Shown here: positions 47,731-61,900 of the stretch, in pieces
Layout: every line of letters starts with the position of its first letter
Numbering within the stretch: the stretch's first letter is position 1
From: Otis tarda
Lineage: Eukaryota > Chordata > Aves > Otidiformes > Otididae
Assembly: GCA_026413225.1 (NCBI GenBank)
Contig: CM048552.1
Location: 142,303,053 to 142,367,052, forward strand
Direction of reading: 5' to 3'
DNA length: 64,000 nucleotides
Translations under genes and position numbers: made by a program
The notes under the pieces: generated by a model
What the model saw: the letters and a program-made list of their open reading frames with translations, nothing else
The model's database searches: none
Told to the model about the DNA's origin: nothing

Positions 47731-50700
47731 TTCCTTTTATCTGTGGAGGCCCTGATTCTTCAACACTTACGGTCCTGCTTAATTTTAAGCATGTGTTTAA
47801 AGTAAGTGTGAGTAAACATTACTTGCAATTAAACGTCATGCACGTGCTTGCAAGCTGGTGGCTTATTTATCTAGCTCAAAAATGGTTACCGTAAATCTCG
47901 GGTCTTATTTTACACCAGTTCTTCATCTCCAGAAATATTATCCCTCCGAAGTTCAATGCAAAGAGCCATACATCGTGCTGAAATCTTTGGTGACAGGTAA
48001 GTTGCAATTTTGCTCAGTAGTGTATTTAAGAAAAAAAAAAAGAAAAAAAAAGAATCAGAAACAATGCAGTAATAAAATATATAAGAATAAACTCACATAC
48101 CAGTAATCAAACATTTTACAAAAATTCACGAAGAAAAAAATTGAGCAAAAGCCTGTACAATTATTTCCAGCCGAACAACTGGTTAAAACTGACGTTCTCC
48201 TATCAGAACATGCAGCTGCATTCTTGCCAACGTTAGTGTTAAACTTTTCAAAAGTGAGTTCAAAACTTTAAAAGATATATGTCAGTGGCAGGTAGGCTTT
48301 TGATTATCCGGAGACCTCTATAAAAATATTTTCAATTTCTATAGTACTCATTTCTCAGCCCTTTCAATTACAGGATCATGAAAAAAACATTTCTCACTAG
48401 AACAGGAATTTAAATGTATGAAATTCCTTTAAAATTAAAATGTAAGAGTAAACTAAAATGTCCAGATTGATTAAAATTTATGTCTTACAAAGGCAAAATT
48501 AAAAAAAAAAAAAAGGTTCAGAGTCAGAGTAGGGACTTACTGTGGAAAAAAAAAGTAGAAAATCATCAACCAATTTACAGGTGACTTTGTTTGCAGTCCC
48601 TGCCATCTTTCCATTTCAAAAAGCAAAATCCAAATTATCCTTGTTCTCCAGCAGTGGATCTGACATCTTCTGCACCAGGACTGACTGATGATGAGCCATG
48701 TCGTTAACACAATGCCTTTTGTTGCGATAAATGGCTCATGGCAGGGATGCTGGCTGAGATGACGGATCCTCTTGCATCCTATACAACAGGAAGACTGGTA
48801 CAAAGCTTTTGAAGTTGCCTGTGAATAGAATCATTATGAAAATGAGTAAAGTAAAATGTTTAGAGATGGTCAGAGAAACGAAAGAATGAGCACAAAGCAC
48901 ATCTGGCTAGATACACTTTAAACATAATGTCCTCAAAAAAGATTAAGTTGCCTGTGTAGAAATGTTGTATGTATTATACATTTATATACACATCTGGGAC
49001 AAATATGTTTTACTCTAATGGAGGTGAGTAGTCTAGTTAAGACCAATAGTTCCTAAGTGTGTTGAGGAGGAATTTTGCTGTTAATTTGGAGAACAACGAA
49101 GAGATTTCTTCACTTAAGACCTTTACTTGGAGAAAAATAAAAGAATTTTTAAAAGAATAATCAATGCAGATGAAAGAAGTAAAGATGATATTACCTTAAC
49201 TGGGATACCAGAAGTGAATTTTTTTGTTCATTCACAAGTACCAATGTAACTTCCAATTATCTAGATACATACATATGCTTGTATAAATATGTGTGTGTCA
49301 TTTTGCTTGCAGTTGTCTATATAATTTATAAATAGATAATATATTAAGAAGAATAGATTATTTTAGTAAAATTATATACATCATGTCCTATGTAAATAAT
49401 GTTTATTTATATATAAATATTTAAAATAAATCAACTTCACTCCATTCAGTGAAAAGAATAAATAACAAAACAAGTTTTATTTAAAATAAATAAACTGAGA
49501 TACACTGAGACCAGAGACAATTACTCTAAGCATAAGTGGCAGGCTGAGGAACTGAACCCAGAAGTGCTAAGTGATGCCAACAGTGATTAGATTGCCTCTG
49601 AGAATCAAATAATGAGCAAAACTCTTGGGACAGAAATATGGGGAAGGAAATTGTCTAAGAACTTCTTCCCTTAGATCTCCTTGTGTGCCTACAATCCTGC
49701 TCCCATTGAGCATTTCAGCAGCTCCCATGCCAGCTCTGCTTAGCCATCTTCAAGAATCTTTAAATTTTACCCTGGTACATTTGCTTTAGTAACTGTGCTA
49801 CTCAGCTTCATTGAGAGCAAAATGTAGAAGCATGGAAAAAATCACAAGGAAGATCCTTATCAAAACCATAACGAAGAAATTATGGTTCTCTCCCATGGCA
49901 ACCTGGTCACAGACCTCTTGCAAGGATTCTGTTTCCACTGAGGTCAAACAACTTCCACCAAATAATTCAACGGGACAGGACAAGTTAAAATTTACATACG
50001 AATAAATGTAAAACATATTTGTTGTAGCAAGTAAGCTATAATTTTTATTTTGCTCTTCATTTCTGTTATGTGCACTATGAGCTGGAAATTTTATTTTATC
50101 CTTTGAGAAGCCTATTTTGTGTCGGTATAAAATACGAACCTAATGATCTATGGACCAGTGAAACTTAATGCAAAATATGAAGTTCAGTTGGCCTGGACTC
50201 CCTCTGTAATTTGGCCAGCATTCTTCACATGAAAGAAAGTGCATTGATTCAGGTGACTGAGAAATTGTTTCACTTTTCTGATAGTGCTGTATCTTCCCTT
50301 TATTGTCAAATTACCTACCATTTCCCTTTTTGTTGTTTGAGTGAAGAAACATGAGCAATACTAAACAATATAGTATTCTATGAATACAGATGTTTTTATG
50401 CCTGTTTCATGTGTATAAAACTGAACATTATTTTAATTCTTAAAAAAAATCTGAAGATAGATATGTTTGCTAAGATTGTTTATTGCTTGGAAATAGAATT
50501 ACACATTTCTTTTGTTTTTAAGATAGCTGAAAAATATTTTAGGGTCTGATCTAGCTTCTGTTGAAAACAATAGGAATCTAATATCAGCCTGAGTTTTATC
50601 AAATCCCATATGAAGATATTTTTAGTTTGGTGATTATTTTAAAAGGTCTTATGGGTTTTGAATGTTATCTCAAAATATTTTTCAGCTCCTTTTCTCTAGT

Positions 50701-53166
50701 GGGTAAGTGGTTCTTGGTAAGACCTTTTTCAGTCTAACTATGAAAATGTGTGCATCGTCACATTCTACTTTTTGTTTCATCCTACCTTTATTCTTCTAAG
50801 TGAAAACATGATGATGTCTTATCTGAACTCTTCATCTTTAAATCTTATTTATGAGATTTCCTATATGTCATGCTGGGCTATCAATAGTCATTCAAGCAGA
50901 CACCAATTTACATCAATGAAGACTGCATATGTTACCATCCATTCCCTTTATATTGTATTTCATTTACTGCACAAACTCAATTATCTGGACTGCTCTACTA
51001 TAGAATCAGCCCCAAAAGACCAATTTCCCATGTTTTACACATATTTACAGAACTTGAAAACTTCCTGCATGTTATATTACAATACTGATTACCTTAGTGG
51101 TTGATTGTTTAAACAATTCACTTACCGTTTGTTGACAGTTAGGATGGCTAATAAACCCATAACTTTATTGTTTTCAGAGGCTCCTTTCCTAAAGCACTTT
51201 CAAACATTGTAGATGACACATAAATGTGTTTAACCTCTCTTCTCCCAGCAGATAGGACTGACTACACGCTTTGAACAGTGACTGTCTTATGTCACAGAAC
51301 AGTAGCACTTAGGAAATCCAGGTGTTGACCTTTGGTGAACAGCTACCCCAAATTCTGATTATTCAGCCCCTAGCAAATAATTATGCTGACAGAAATAAAA
51401 TAACTGAATTAATCAGTGTAATACTCTTTTATAAGAAATGTGTCTTCCATGCACTTGCATTTTTTTTCATCATGATGAAAGCATGTACTTACAAATTTTT
51501 AAGTGACCAAAAGGGGTCTGATTTTCTCCTGAGATCTGGAAAAGGCATTTACCACTTCTTACTACATCAAGTGTAGCTTTTAGGAACAAATATTAAGAAA
51601 GGAGACATTGTGATAAAACGTTCCCTTTTGTAGATATATACTATTGACACAAGATTTCAAGTAACAAACTGAGATTGCAAACAAATGTAGTCCAAAGCAA
51701 GCACAGAAAATGCAGCATTTTCCAATGTATTGGGTTTTTTTCTCCTGTAAATAATTAACTGGGCAGTGACCTACCAGAACGTCTAAACATAGTTGTCTCT
51801 AGTTCTCTAGACTATATAACAATTTTCACTGACTTCAGTATAAACTTTGCAAAAGAAACAATACACTCTTTCCAAAGCATTTTTAAATATTGAGTTAACT
51901 TTCTCCAAGCTGTTCAGCCCTGCTACAATACTCAGCTGGGCAGCCATAGTAACACCTTTTCGGAAACTGAAGGATAAGTACCTCTACCTCTAGGCAATTC
52001 AATACCAACTCATTGTGATCCATCCAGCAGCTTTCTACCTTGCAGAGTCTTCTTGTCCTTATATGTCCTTCACATATGGCACGCGGCCTGGAGAGGGTCC
52101 CCTGAGAAATCACAAGGTCCTTATAATCCCTCTAGCTCAGGACTTAACTTCTCAGGAATGTTCCTGCTTTCAAATCTTCTGCAAGATCAGTGCAAAGAGG
52201 TATACTCTAGCTCAGGGAAAGTCTGGGGATAGCACCCTTTCCTGTCATTCTTAGGCCTCCACTTCACAACAGACAGCATCAGATAAAGTATAGTTTTCTG
52301 TAACTGTGCTGGAGTTCTGTTTCAACGGCCTTTTGTTGGAGGGAATGATCAAGTTTCCTGATTTTAATGGCAGTTAAAGAAGCTCTGAATCCTAAAGAGG
52401 AGGCCCAAAACAGGTTGATGAGGTTCTCTTGAAAGGCTTTGATTTTTCTTTTTTTTTTCTTCTTCCTTTTGTAATTTAGACAACACAGGCAGAGACTGAG
52501 ATGCTGGATTCTGAGATGCCCTCAAACGCTATCTTTTTATTAAAACAAGATAAAAAGAAAATGTTGTCAGGGAAAGATAAGGAAAAGAGTAGCTCTTAGA
52601 GAAAAAAAATGTTTTAAAAACACAGCTCATGGGACTCTGAAAGCTTCTGTCTATTATCCTTTTTTTTTTTTCTGTTTTACAATTTATACATGATTTATTT
52701 TAATTTTACTCATCTTTGCTTTACTGGGACATTCAGTAAACTAGTTATGCTCAAAATCTCATCACAATAATAGTATGTCAGTACATGAAATAAGAATACA
52801 TTATTTTTCCATATTGTAGTAACAAGTTAATGTACTGTAGTACATACCAACTTGTCTTTCTTTACATCAACATTATCCACAAACACTTTACTTGAGGTCT
52901 TGATCCTTCTTCTGCTGAGATTAACTCATCAATATTATAGTGAATTATGATACCAAAATGCTACAACGTACAACTGGCTTGCCTAGGGAAGAGGTGAGTA
53001 TGGCTTGCGTTTGCACTGCATGTCTGCTCCAGTTCCCACTGGTTGTGGTGAAAGAATGGACAAAGTGCTGTGTGGCACCGCCAGCCATTCTGGTCACTGT
53101 CCAGGACAGGAAAAACATCATGCATCTTTTTCACCCTGCATGCTTATGGGATTTTTTTTTCCCAGT

Positions 53167-53219
53167 AAAAAAAAACCAAAACAAAACAAAACAAAAAAAC
53201 AAATAAGCAAACAAAAAAC
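53167..53219. repeat. A-rich (AAAAC)n low-complexity tract
   Basis: Imperfect repeats of AAAAC/AAAC after a run of T and A. Two overlapping ORFs through it are low-complexity artefacts. Confidence 0.8.
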
Positions 53220-54170
53220 ACGACCAAGATTCAGGAGAGGATCATGTGCAGCTGCATGTCATTCTAACCTTGAAATCGTGGATGGGTCAAAGTATTTTTC
53301 ATGGACCAATAGCTGAGAAATACCAGCTTAGGTGCATGTAGTTTAGCCATAATAACCTTTGAGACTTCTTCTGACTTACAGGGAACACAGTGGTATACAC
53401 TCAGGCAAGCTGACACGATAAGATAATAGCAGCGTAACCACATGCTGCCACACTGTGCTGTTCTAGCTAAATACTCCTACAGCAATTTAAGTATGGCAGT
53501 ATTCAATTTTGGCTCACAACTAAACGAGAAATATCTTTAAATCCATTTTCACTTTGCAATGAGTAAGATCACCTAGAGTCAAGCTTGTTCCTGTCATATC
53601 TGGCAAAATGAAAACATTAGATAGCAAACAAAGTAGGAACTGCCAAGAAAGGAATTCAGAGAGCTACTTGTAGTCCAAAGCAGAAGTCTGGTACTCATCT
53701 TGGGCTGGGTAGGTTCTCTGATTGCATTCTGTGGCTATTGTTTGGGAGTTGCTCAGGAAGTGTTCTTTAGTACAAGGTAAAGCATGCCAACAGCTTGACA
53801 GTGTGCAAGGTTGCAATTTGCTGCTGTGAAATGTTACAGGCACCATTTAATTTATTAAAACGTGCACTCTGCCTTCCTCCTTTCTTTTCCAACAGAAATA
53901 GTCTTCTCTCCAGTGCCAAGCTGTTGAGCTGTTGTTTCCTGAAGCCCTAGCCTCTCTAATAGGGAAAAATCAAAATATTAGCCAGCAAAACTGATCTTAC
54001 TACGGTAGAATGAGCATCTGCTGCATTCTCTACCACAGGGATAGTCAAGCTGTGCTTTGCATTGCACTCAGCTCTGGGGAAGTTATGGGATGACCCACCT
54101 AAGGACTTACACTGTATGATGGGTATCAGGACATTCTAGTATCAGGTGAATATGTAAAATAAGGAGAGAC

Positions 54171-54193
54171 AGATAGATAGATAGATAGATATA
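54171..54193. repeat. (AGAT)5 microsatellite
   Basis: Five perfect AGAT units followed by ATA. Confidence 0.95.
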
Positions 54194-54337
54194 GGCTCTA
54201 CAGTCCAGTGAAATTTCACTATAGATATATTTTCTTCACCATTCCTTTTAAATTCTAACATACATTGAGGATCCACAAAGAGAAATGCACAATGACTTGT
54301 CAAAATCAGCATGACCTTCTAATTTCATGTTATTCAT

Positions 54338-55645
54338 AGTATAGAACAGTTTGAGCTGGAAGGGACTTTTAAAGGCCATCTAATTCAATTTCCTAGCAAG
54401 GAGCAGGGACATCTCCAAGCCGGCCTTGAATGTTTCCAGGGATAGGGCATCAACCATCTCTCTGGGCAACCTGTTCCAGTGTTCCACCACTCTCAGTGTA
54501 AAAAAATGTTTTCTTTATATCAAGTCTGAATCTACCTCCTTCAATTTTAAAACCATTACCCCTCGTCCTATCACAACAGGCCCTGCTAAAGAGTTTCTCT
54601 TCATCTTTCCTATAAGCCCCCTCTAGGTACTGGAAGGCCGCTCTAAAGTCTCCCTGGAGCCTCCTCTTCTCCAGGCTGAACAGCCCCAACTCTCTCAGCC
54701 TGTCCTCATAGAAGAGGTGCTCCAGCCCTCTGATCATCTTCATGGCCCTCCTCTGAACTCACTCCAACAGTTCCAAGTCCTTCTTATGTTGGGGGCTCCA
54801 GAGCTGGACACAGTACCCCGGGTGGGGTCTCACCAGAGCAGAATCGAGGGGCAGAATCACCTTCCTTGACCTGCTGGCCGCACTTCTTTTGATGCAACCC
54901 AGGATGCTGTTGGCTTTCTGGGCTACAAGCACACATTGCCAGCTCATGCTGAGCTTCTCATGAACCAACACTTCCGAGTCCATTTCCTCAGGGCTGCTCT
55001 CAATCCATTCTCCACCCAGCCTGTATTTGTATCTGGGATTGCCCCAACCCATGTGTAAGACCTTGGCCCCCTTTTCCCTCCAGGGCTTTATTCCACGGTA
55101 CTTTACCCAGCAGATCCCTGAAGATGCCAAAGTCTGCTCTCCTGAAGTGCAGGGTAGAGAGCTTCCCGCATGCCCTCCTCACTGCCCTGAGGATCTTAAA
55201 CTCCACCATCTTGTGGTCACTGCAATCAGTGCTGCCCTTCAGCTCCACATTCCCCATCAGCCCCTCCTTGTCGGTGAGAACAAGATCCAGCATAGAATTT
55301 CTCCTCACTGGCTCCTCTATCACTTGCAAAAGGAAGTTATCATCCACACATTCCAGGAACTTCCTGGATTGCTTGTGCTCTACTATGTTGTCCTTCCAAC
55401 AGATATTGGGGTGTCTGAAGTCCCCCATAAGGACCAAGGCTTGTGACCATAAGGCTGCTCCTATCTGTCTATAGAGGGCCTCATCCACTCGGTCCTCCTG
55501 GTCAGGTGGCCTGTAGCAGACCCACATTTTAATGTCACCAATCCCTGCCCTCCCTTTAATCCTGACCCATAAGCGCTCTGTCAGCTCCTCATCCATCCCC
55601 AGGTGGAGCTCCATGCACTCCAGCTGCTTTCAACCCAGCCATTGA
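54338..55645 (-). mobile_element. CR1 LINE with internal deletion (minus strand)
   Basis: On the minus strand, the element reads from the C-terminal part of the ORF2 endonuclease straight into the ORF2 C-terminus and 3' UTR. The minus ORF at 55000-55614 carries APE-endonuclease features: MGDFRHPNICW at residues 63-73 and the catalytic-type SDHK at 132-135, in the usual CR1 spacing. After KALEGKGGQG near 55065 the sequence jumps to the KVLHMGWGNP block that normally lies after the reverse transcriptase core. The RT catalytic domain, roughly 2 kb in a full-length CR1, is therefore missing. A frameshift separates the two parts. The N-terminal endonuclease and ORF1 are also absent. It is a dead copy of the same subfamily as those at 27.8 and 42.6 kb. 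Confidence 0.93.
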
Positions 55646-57318
55646 AGGGCTTTTCCTTCCTGAGTCATATCAGCAAGATGAAGCATTGTATATTATAATT
55701 ATAATGCAATTCTTGGGTTTTTTTATTAGTTCAGTTTACTATGCATCTATTTCTATTGCAGTACTGACAAGAAGTTCCAGTCAGAAGTAGGATCCCAATG
55801 TGCTTAAGCTACATAGACACATAGGAAGAAACATCTGTCACCTGAAGAACCAACAATCTAGGGAAAAACTAATAACGAACAGGGACAATAGACCTAGCAA
55901 GTTGTCTAAGGACAAGTAACAAGGTCAAAACATGAACCAGTCTGGAAGATGCCACTGGTTGAGAGTGGCTGCCAACTCAGACATTCTAGTTATTGGTGTG
56001 CAACCTTGCGGTTGGCTGCCTGATGAAAGTTTTGCTAAAAAATTTCCCCCAAACACGGCATGAAGCGCTCTGAATGGATCTGATGTTTATTGGAGAGAGT
56101 GCACCTTCTATTCCATTTACCTCTGAGCCGAGAAAGAAGAATATAATTGAACATGCTTCCCTCTTTAGTGCAATTTGTTCATGAACATTGCTACACTGAG
56201 AGCAAGCAGGCATAAAAAGCACTCCCTCCTCGACCAGGGAAAGAATGTGTGCACATTCTTACACAGCCTGCGTACAGGAAATCATTCACAAACCTTCAAA
56301 GGCATCGATGGGGGAAGGGAGGAAGCTGGAATGGCATTCCTTGGGTAAGAGCACATGAAAGTCTGGTCAGATTAGTGTAATATATTACCCAAATGTGACA
56401 CAAAAATGTTCATGGATTACACTTCCTTCGCTGTATCATATTAGCACCTCATCATCCCAGCCTACCACAAACAGATGCTAACAAGATATGAGAAGAGAAC
56501 TAGAATACGCTGAGGTTTCTGTCTCACATTAGTACTGTGCACAATATGCTGTGACTCTGCTTGCCAGCATGTGAGGCACAAATTACTAATGCATAATCTA
56601 CCAAAAAAAAACCCAAAACCAAACAAAACAAGACATTACCATGGAAAGTGTGTTTACAACATGCTGCAAAATGAAGACGTGTGCTCTGTGTGGAGAAAGT
56701 CTACCCCACCTCTTGCAAGGTCACCAAGATACAGAGGAGGGTGTTAAAGTCCCTAACTGGTACTCACTATAAATGCACTGTTCCCTTTCAGTGAGTTTCT
56801 TTTCTTAAGACACTTTTGAGAAAATCCTAAGGTATTGATTTTCTCAAATTGTATTACTTTCCCAGGCTTCATATGGATTTTATTTAACTGGATCTTTTCT
56901 TTGCAAGTAAAATTGGTCTTTATGTTGAATCCGAGGATATAGAAAAGCATCAGTCATGTGCCAGTCCAAGCTCCAACAAAACCTCTAGGAGACCTTTACA
57001 ACAGTTTCTTCCTCCTATTCAGTCCTACGATTCATTAAATATGCTGATATTGCACATACAGAGCAGCCTTATTAAACTGGCTAATTACCTTCTAAAGGGT
57101 CAGACGACTATGCAGATGCACATGCACTTGCAGAGTAAAACCTGCTTTTGCCCCATACAGCCTCACTTGCCACGCAGAGACAAAATCAGGGAAAAATGCA
57201 CATGCTTATTTGAAGATGCTTTTTTTTTCATGAGCAACAGATGAAATTTGCAGCTGCTGAAAAAACAGTCTTCCAGATTGCCATCTCAAGTGCTTTACTG
57301 CACATGAATATGTGGAAA

Positions 57319-57344
57319 ATTATTATTATTAATAATAATAATAA
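57319..57344. repeat. (ATT)n(AAT)n palindromic trinucleotide repeat
   Basis: Four ATT units run directly into about four AAT units, so the two halves are near-perfect inverted copies. It lies at the left edge of a candidate conserved block. Confidence 0.9.
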
Positions 57345-57720
57345 AGAATGAAATGCATACGATATAAAATGGGTTAAGCTCTGCACATCAAAAGTTTATT
57401 TTTGTTTTGGTTTAATATATTTACATGGGGGAAATAAATATGACAGATAAAATCTCTTTGGCTTTTTCTCTCGCAACGGTAATTATGCCAGGCCTTCAGT
57501 TCAGTAAGGTTACGATTATACAACCCTGTTTCTGGTTTCCTCTAGACATATGTGCAATATACACATGCACATAAATTGGCTCAAGCTAATTATTTTTAAA
57601 TAACATGTATGCTTTTAAAAATAGCAAGCAAAAATGGAACTGCCTAAATCTATTGTGGGTCATGTTTTGTTTTTCCCCAGGCATTAAAAACCTGTGTCTG
57701 ATCTTTTCTTGAAAATATTT
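57345..57720. promoter_or_regulatory. Candidate conserved non-coding element (strongest looking)
   Basis: About 375 bp of non-repetitive AT-rich sequence without coding potential and with a high density of developmental-type motifs. These include ATGCATAC, a TGACAG MEIS/TGIF core at 57441-57446 next to a GATAA site, GGTAATTATGCC near 57479, and CTAATTATTT near 57584. Its texture resembles vertebrate conserved enhancers. Conservation itself was not tested. Confidence 0.3.
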
Positions 57721-58899
57721 TTGAGGGGGACAAGGTAGGGGGAAGATTTCCTCCTAGGTTCAAAACCAGATCTACTTTGCCCTGTTCTGTGTCCATCTCA
57801 ACCACAGCGCTACGATTTGATCAGAACCTCATCTGTTAGAATTCAAATATGAAGTTGTAGCCCGAAAGGATTTTTTTTTCCCACTTGATTGTAAGTAGGG
57901 GGATATAAGGGCTATTTGGACACAAACCTGTTTTTATTACTGTGGGAAAACTTGCTTGTCAAACAGCTGAAATACACATTTTCAAAAATTGGTTATTTAT
58001 AAGGTAAACCATAGCCCAATAGCTACTTTGTTCAGGGACCAAAAAGACACTGACTACAGCAGAGTCACTACAACCATGTAGAAGTACTGGAAAAGGTGTA
58101 AAGCACCAATGTCTCAGCACTGTTGTCACCTATCCACAGGAGTCTGATCCTCCCCGCTGCTTCAGGGAAAGGCTAGGCTCCTTCCATTACTTCTGTAATG
58201 CCATTACTGAGGGGCATCTGCTTTTTCCTCAGATAATTTCACTGTTTATAGCATCCTATATTAGCAATGAGAGAAGCTCAAAGAGCACACACTGGCAAAA
58301 GAGCAATACACTGAACTACTACAAACTGATGACTCCCGTGTGATGAAGTTCACACATCTAATCACTTGCTCATGATCAGAAAGCAGGAGACTGGTGGGTG
58401 GTGGCAGTGGAGAAGAACAAAGTAGAAATCCTGATTTCCAATTCTCTCTCCAATCCCAGAAGTCCAAAAGTTTCACACACTCCTTTTTCTAACTGGTTCC
58501 TATTTCACATTTAACATATTTGAAAAAAATAAAGACAAAAAAAATGGGTACATTTATGGTATTTAATTGAATGACATGAACATTACATAAAAAAAAATGA
58601 GGGGATTCATAAGATCTGATTCAGATTCAGATGAATGAGTCAGATTCTGTTCTGTCACCCAAAAAAGGCAGTAAGCAAGGAGCCCAAGGCACGCTGCCAA
58701 GTGTGTTCACTCTCGAAGGCTTTTTCCTACAGAGAGTTGGATGGGAGGAGTCTGAGTTTTCCTCACATGTTATTTGTTTATTTGACTATCCTTGGCTGAC
58801 ATTGTGTCAGCTGGTTAATGAATGAATCTGGTTTTATGGCTTTTGCACATGTGCCTAGAGGTCACCCTAGGCATATTTTCACAAATTAGAAAAATAAAT

Positions 58900-58909
58900 T
58901 AATTAATTA
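58900..58909. promoter_or_regulatory. Palindromic homeodomain dimer-type site
   Basis: TAATTAATTA fits the paired-class P2 pattern (TAAT-NN-ATTA) inside a longer TTAATTAATTAA palindrome. It may be chance in AT-rich DNA. Confidence 0.25.
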
Positions 58910-61900
58910 AACTTATTTTCTACTGGGAACCTGAGCACCTGAAATAACAACTATTTTCTCCAATGTATTTAGTTGTGCTCTGCCAGGAGGCATTTCTTCC
59001 CCTCTTCTTGGCTGCAAAACTATACTAGCCAGTAGGTTGCAACCAGGCACCGTTGAGTAACAAGGACTTCATAAGCTCTTATATACACAGACAGCCACAA
59101 GCTACTAGCTACTTCCAGACAACACATGCATTGTAATTCTCTAACTAAATTAGGCCTCTTTTTCTCCTTGCATTATGTATGGATTTTGCAGGTAACATTT
59201 ACCTATCTGCCTAAATTCAGGCCACCTGTGCAGGTGTAGAAGGAAAGACGCTCACCTCCCACGCAGAATTTCTCCTGCCTTGCTCCCTCCACACTTGAGG
59301 CCCATCAATGGGGCCAGGCGGCTGGGTAACAGCGGCCGTCAGTGAAAGGTTTGGAGTTTTTATTTATTTGGGGAAAGGAAGATAGATTAAAGTCCTATAT
59401 CTCAGGTTTATTCTTATTTATAAAAAAAAATCTCCACTCTTAATCAATTTGCTTATAAAGATAAATGTGGGAAAAAAAGTAATAAATGCATATTTACTAC
59501 AAATTAGAAACCAGTTTAATCTTTTTCCTTTGCTCAGTTTTTCTAAGACTTTCCTCTTGGACTTTCCACTGCTTGGCTACATCATTCTTAGCGAATCATG
59601 CCCAAGATGATAAAGCAGCAAAAACCTTTCTCATGTAGTAAAATAATGCCACTTTTGACTTATATACAATATTTATGGTAGAATTAAATTGAACTTTTTT
59701 TTTTCTCCTAAGCACAGCCTCATACTGATTTCATATAACTCTCCGGTCACTTTTTACAGAAAACTGTATATGAAATCTGCATACTCTATAATAAAGCCAA
59801 TTTTATATCTTGTTTTCTACATAATTTCTAAAGGAACTTGGTTATTTTTAAAACTGAGACTTTTGTATATATTCTGTGTATACGCAGCTGAATCCTGGGT
59901 GAAAGAACACAGAGAGAAACTTCCTCCTTGCTCCCTCTTTTTTATTTTCTTTACGATCCTAATTTGCCTTTTGCATTCTCCCTAAGAGATTTAAAATCAC
60001 AATGCTTTCTCCAAACATGCAGGTCAGTCTGGGAGGGAAGAGGATCCATAGTACATTCTTAAGCTGAACAATCATCCAGGATGAAACAGGAATCCCAATA
60101 CTGACAATTAAACCAAGGGAGCATGATTCAGGAAAGTGCATTGTCTGGTCTGCTCATTAAAAAAATTTATAATATAGCATTGAAAAATTTCAGCTGTTCT
60201 GTAACTTTATATACTCTGATATTGCTGTATAAAGCAATTTATGAAAAAGAAAAGTTGCATATAAACACCAGCTAAAATAGTAATCTTTCTCACAGATGGA
60301 GAGAAGGTAACTAAGTGGCTTTTTTGCCTACTTTTCAAATTTTCTGGAAACACTTATTATGATTTTTAGGACTATATTTATTTAGTTCCTCTCTGAATAA
60401 TTGTTCAACAAGGAGACTTTATGAAGCTGTAGATTAGATCCAGATGAAAAATTGCATTTCCTTAATGTTGATGATTGTTTTGTAAATTTCTTTTAAAAAT
60501 GTACTCCTGCGTGATTTTTCTTTCTTCCTTCCTTCTTTTCAGAATACATAAAAAAATCTGTAAGTATAGTTGTTACTACCAAGGGACTTTTATGATTAAT
60601 ACACATTATTCATATTCCCTAAACACAGATTTTATTAATATGCTCTATACTTGCTGCCATCACACTTAAAAATGTACATTAAATTAATGTAATTTAAAAG
60701 AAAAATATTCCTAATCTTTTCAATAAAAAGAGTGAATAACTGTACCAAATTTGGTACATTTTACCTCTTTTTCTAAATGCAGAGTTTCTATAGTTTATGA
60801 TTTTTGCAGTTCTGTTAAGTAATGTTCATAAATTTTGTTCAATCCATGACATAGTATTATTCATTTGCACTGTGGCATATCTGAACAACGTCATTAGTGA
60901 TTATTGGTTTGTTACACGACGCTACTTTTGTCCTGTCACTACATAACTCTTGAGCTCACAGAAACGAAATTAATTATCCATTGTATTGAAACATACTAGC
61001 TTTTTCTTTTTTTTTTCCTTTTCATGAGCAAACTAGACTGTACAAATGCTCACATAAAGTCAAGGCAATAGGGGGATAAAAGCAGATGAAGACAATCCAT
61101 TTGAAAATCAAAGCAACGCTCACAGAAATATGTTGGCAGGATTAACCCAGCTCTATTTCAGAGTTGCTTAAACACCATATAGAGCAGAAGAGGAACAGGA
61201 ATAATGGTTTCTCCTGGAATCAGTTCAATCAATTAATCTCTCTCTTTTTTCTCCTCGTTCATTTAATTACCACTGTGAAAAAGCAGGGGGAATTAAGTCA
61301 CAAAATAACCATTCAGATAACATGATGGATCTAATTGAAGCTTTTGTAAGTGATTGGATGCTGGGATAAGGCTGAAACAGCCTCATCCCATCCAGTTGTG
61401 CGCTGGCAGGGTGCTCTGCGCCAGCTGCTGACTTTGGATGAGAGTTTCTGCACAAAGACCAGATTTTCTTGTCTACGTGGCTAAAACCAGACCTCTCATA
61501 CAGCCAGTGAAACTTGACAGCGGTGATGGTGGCCAGGTCTCCTGTGAAGGAAGGGGCAGCACTGTGTGGGGAGGGTGGCCATGGCCAAAGAGGCCTCTCC
61601 AGCACCCCTGCACTTTGGGTTGCCCCTGTTGGGGCCAGAGAAGAAACTGTGGGCTCTCCCACACCCACAGGGTGCATCCCTGCTGAAAACACACGCTTTG
61701 TCCCTGTTTTTAATTCCCTTTTTTTTTCACTGCTGAGCGCTTCCCATCCCACTTGGCAGCAGGCCTCAGGTCCCTGCTCCCACAGGAGGTGGGAGGCCCT
61801 CTCCACAGGCACCTCAATGGCAACCTCCCCCAACCCCAGGCTCGTTTTCAGACCAGAACCACGCTGCCATCCAAGGATCCTTCGGCACTGCCCTCCCAAC

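Larger units (their letters stand above)
47731..54337. other. Intergenic, no gene recognised
   Basis: AT-rich, with a very AT-rich core at 49250-49480 that could act as a matrix-attachment-type segment. The A-rich tract (53167-53219) and an AGAT microsatellite are listed separately. Short ORFs have no recognisable content. Confidence 0.5.

Noticed and set aside
61267..61899. 210-codon minus-strand ORF in GC-rich sequence
   Set aside because: No recognisable domain, signal or splice context, and overlapping ORFs of similar length on the other strand; chance in GC-rich DNA is more likely.
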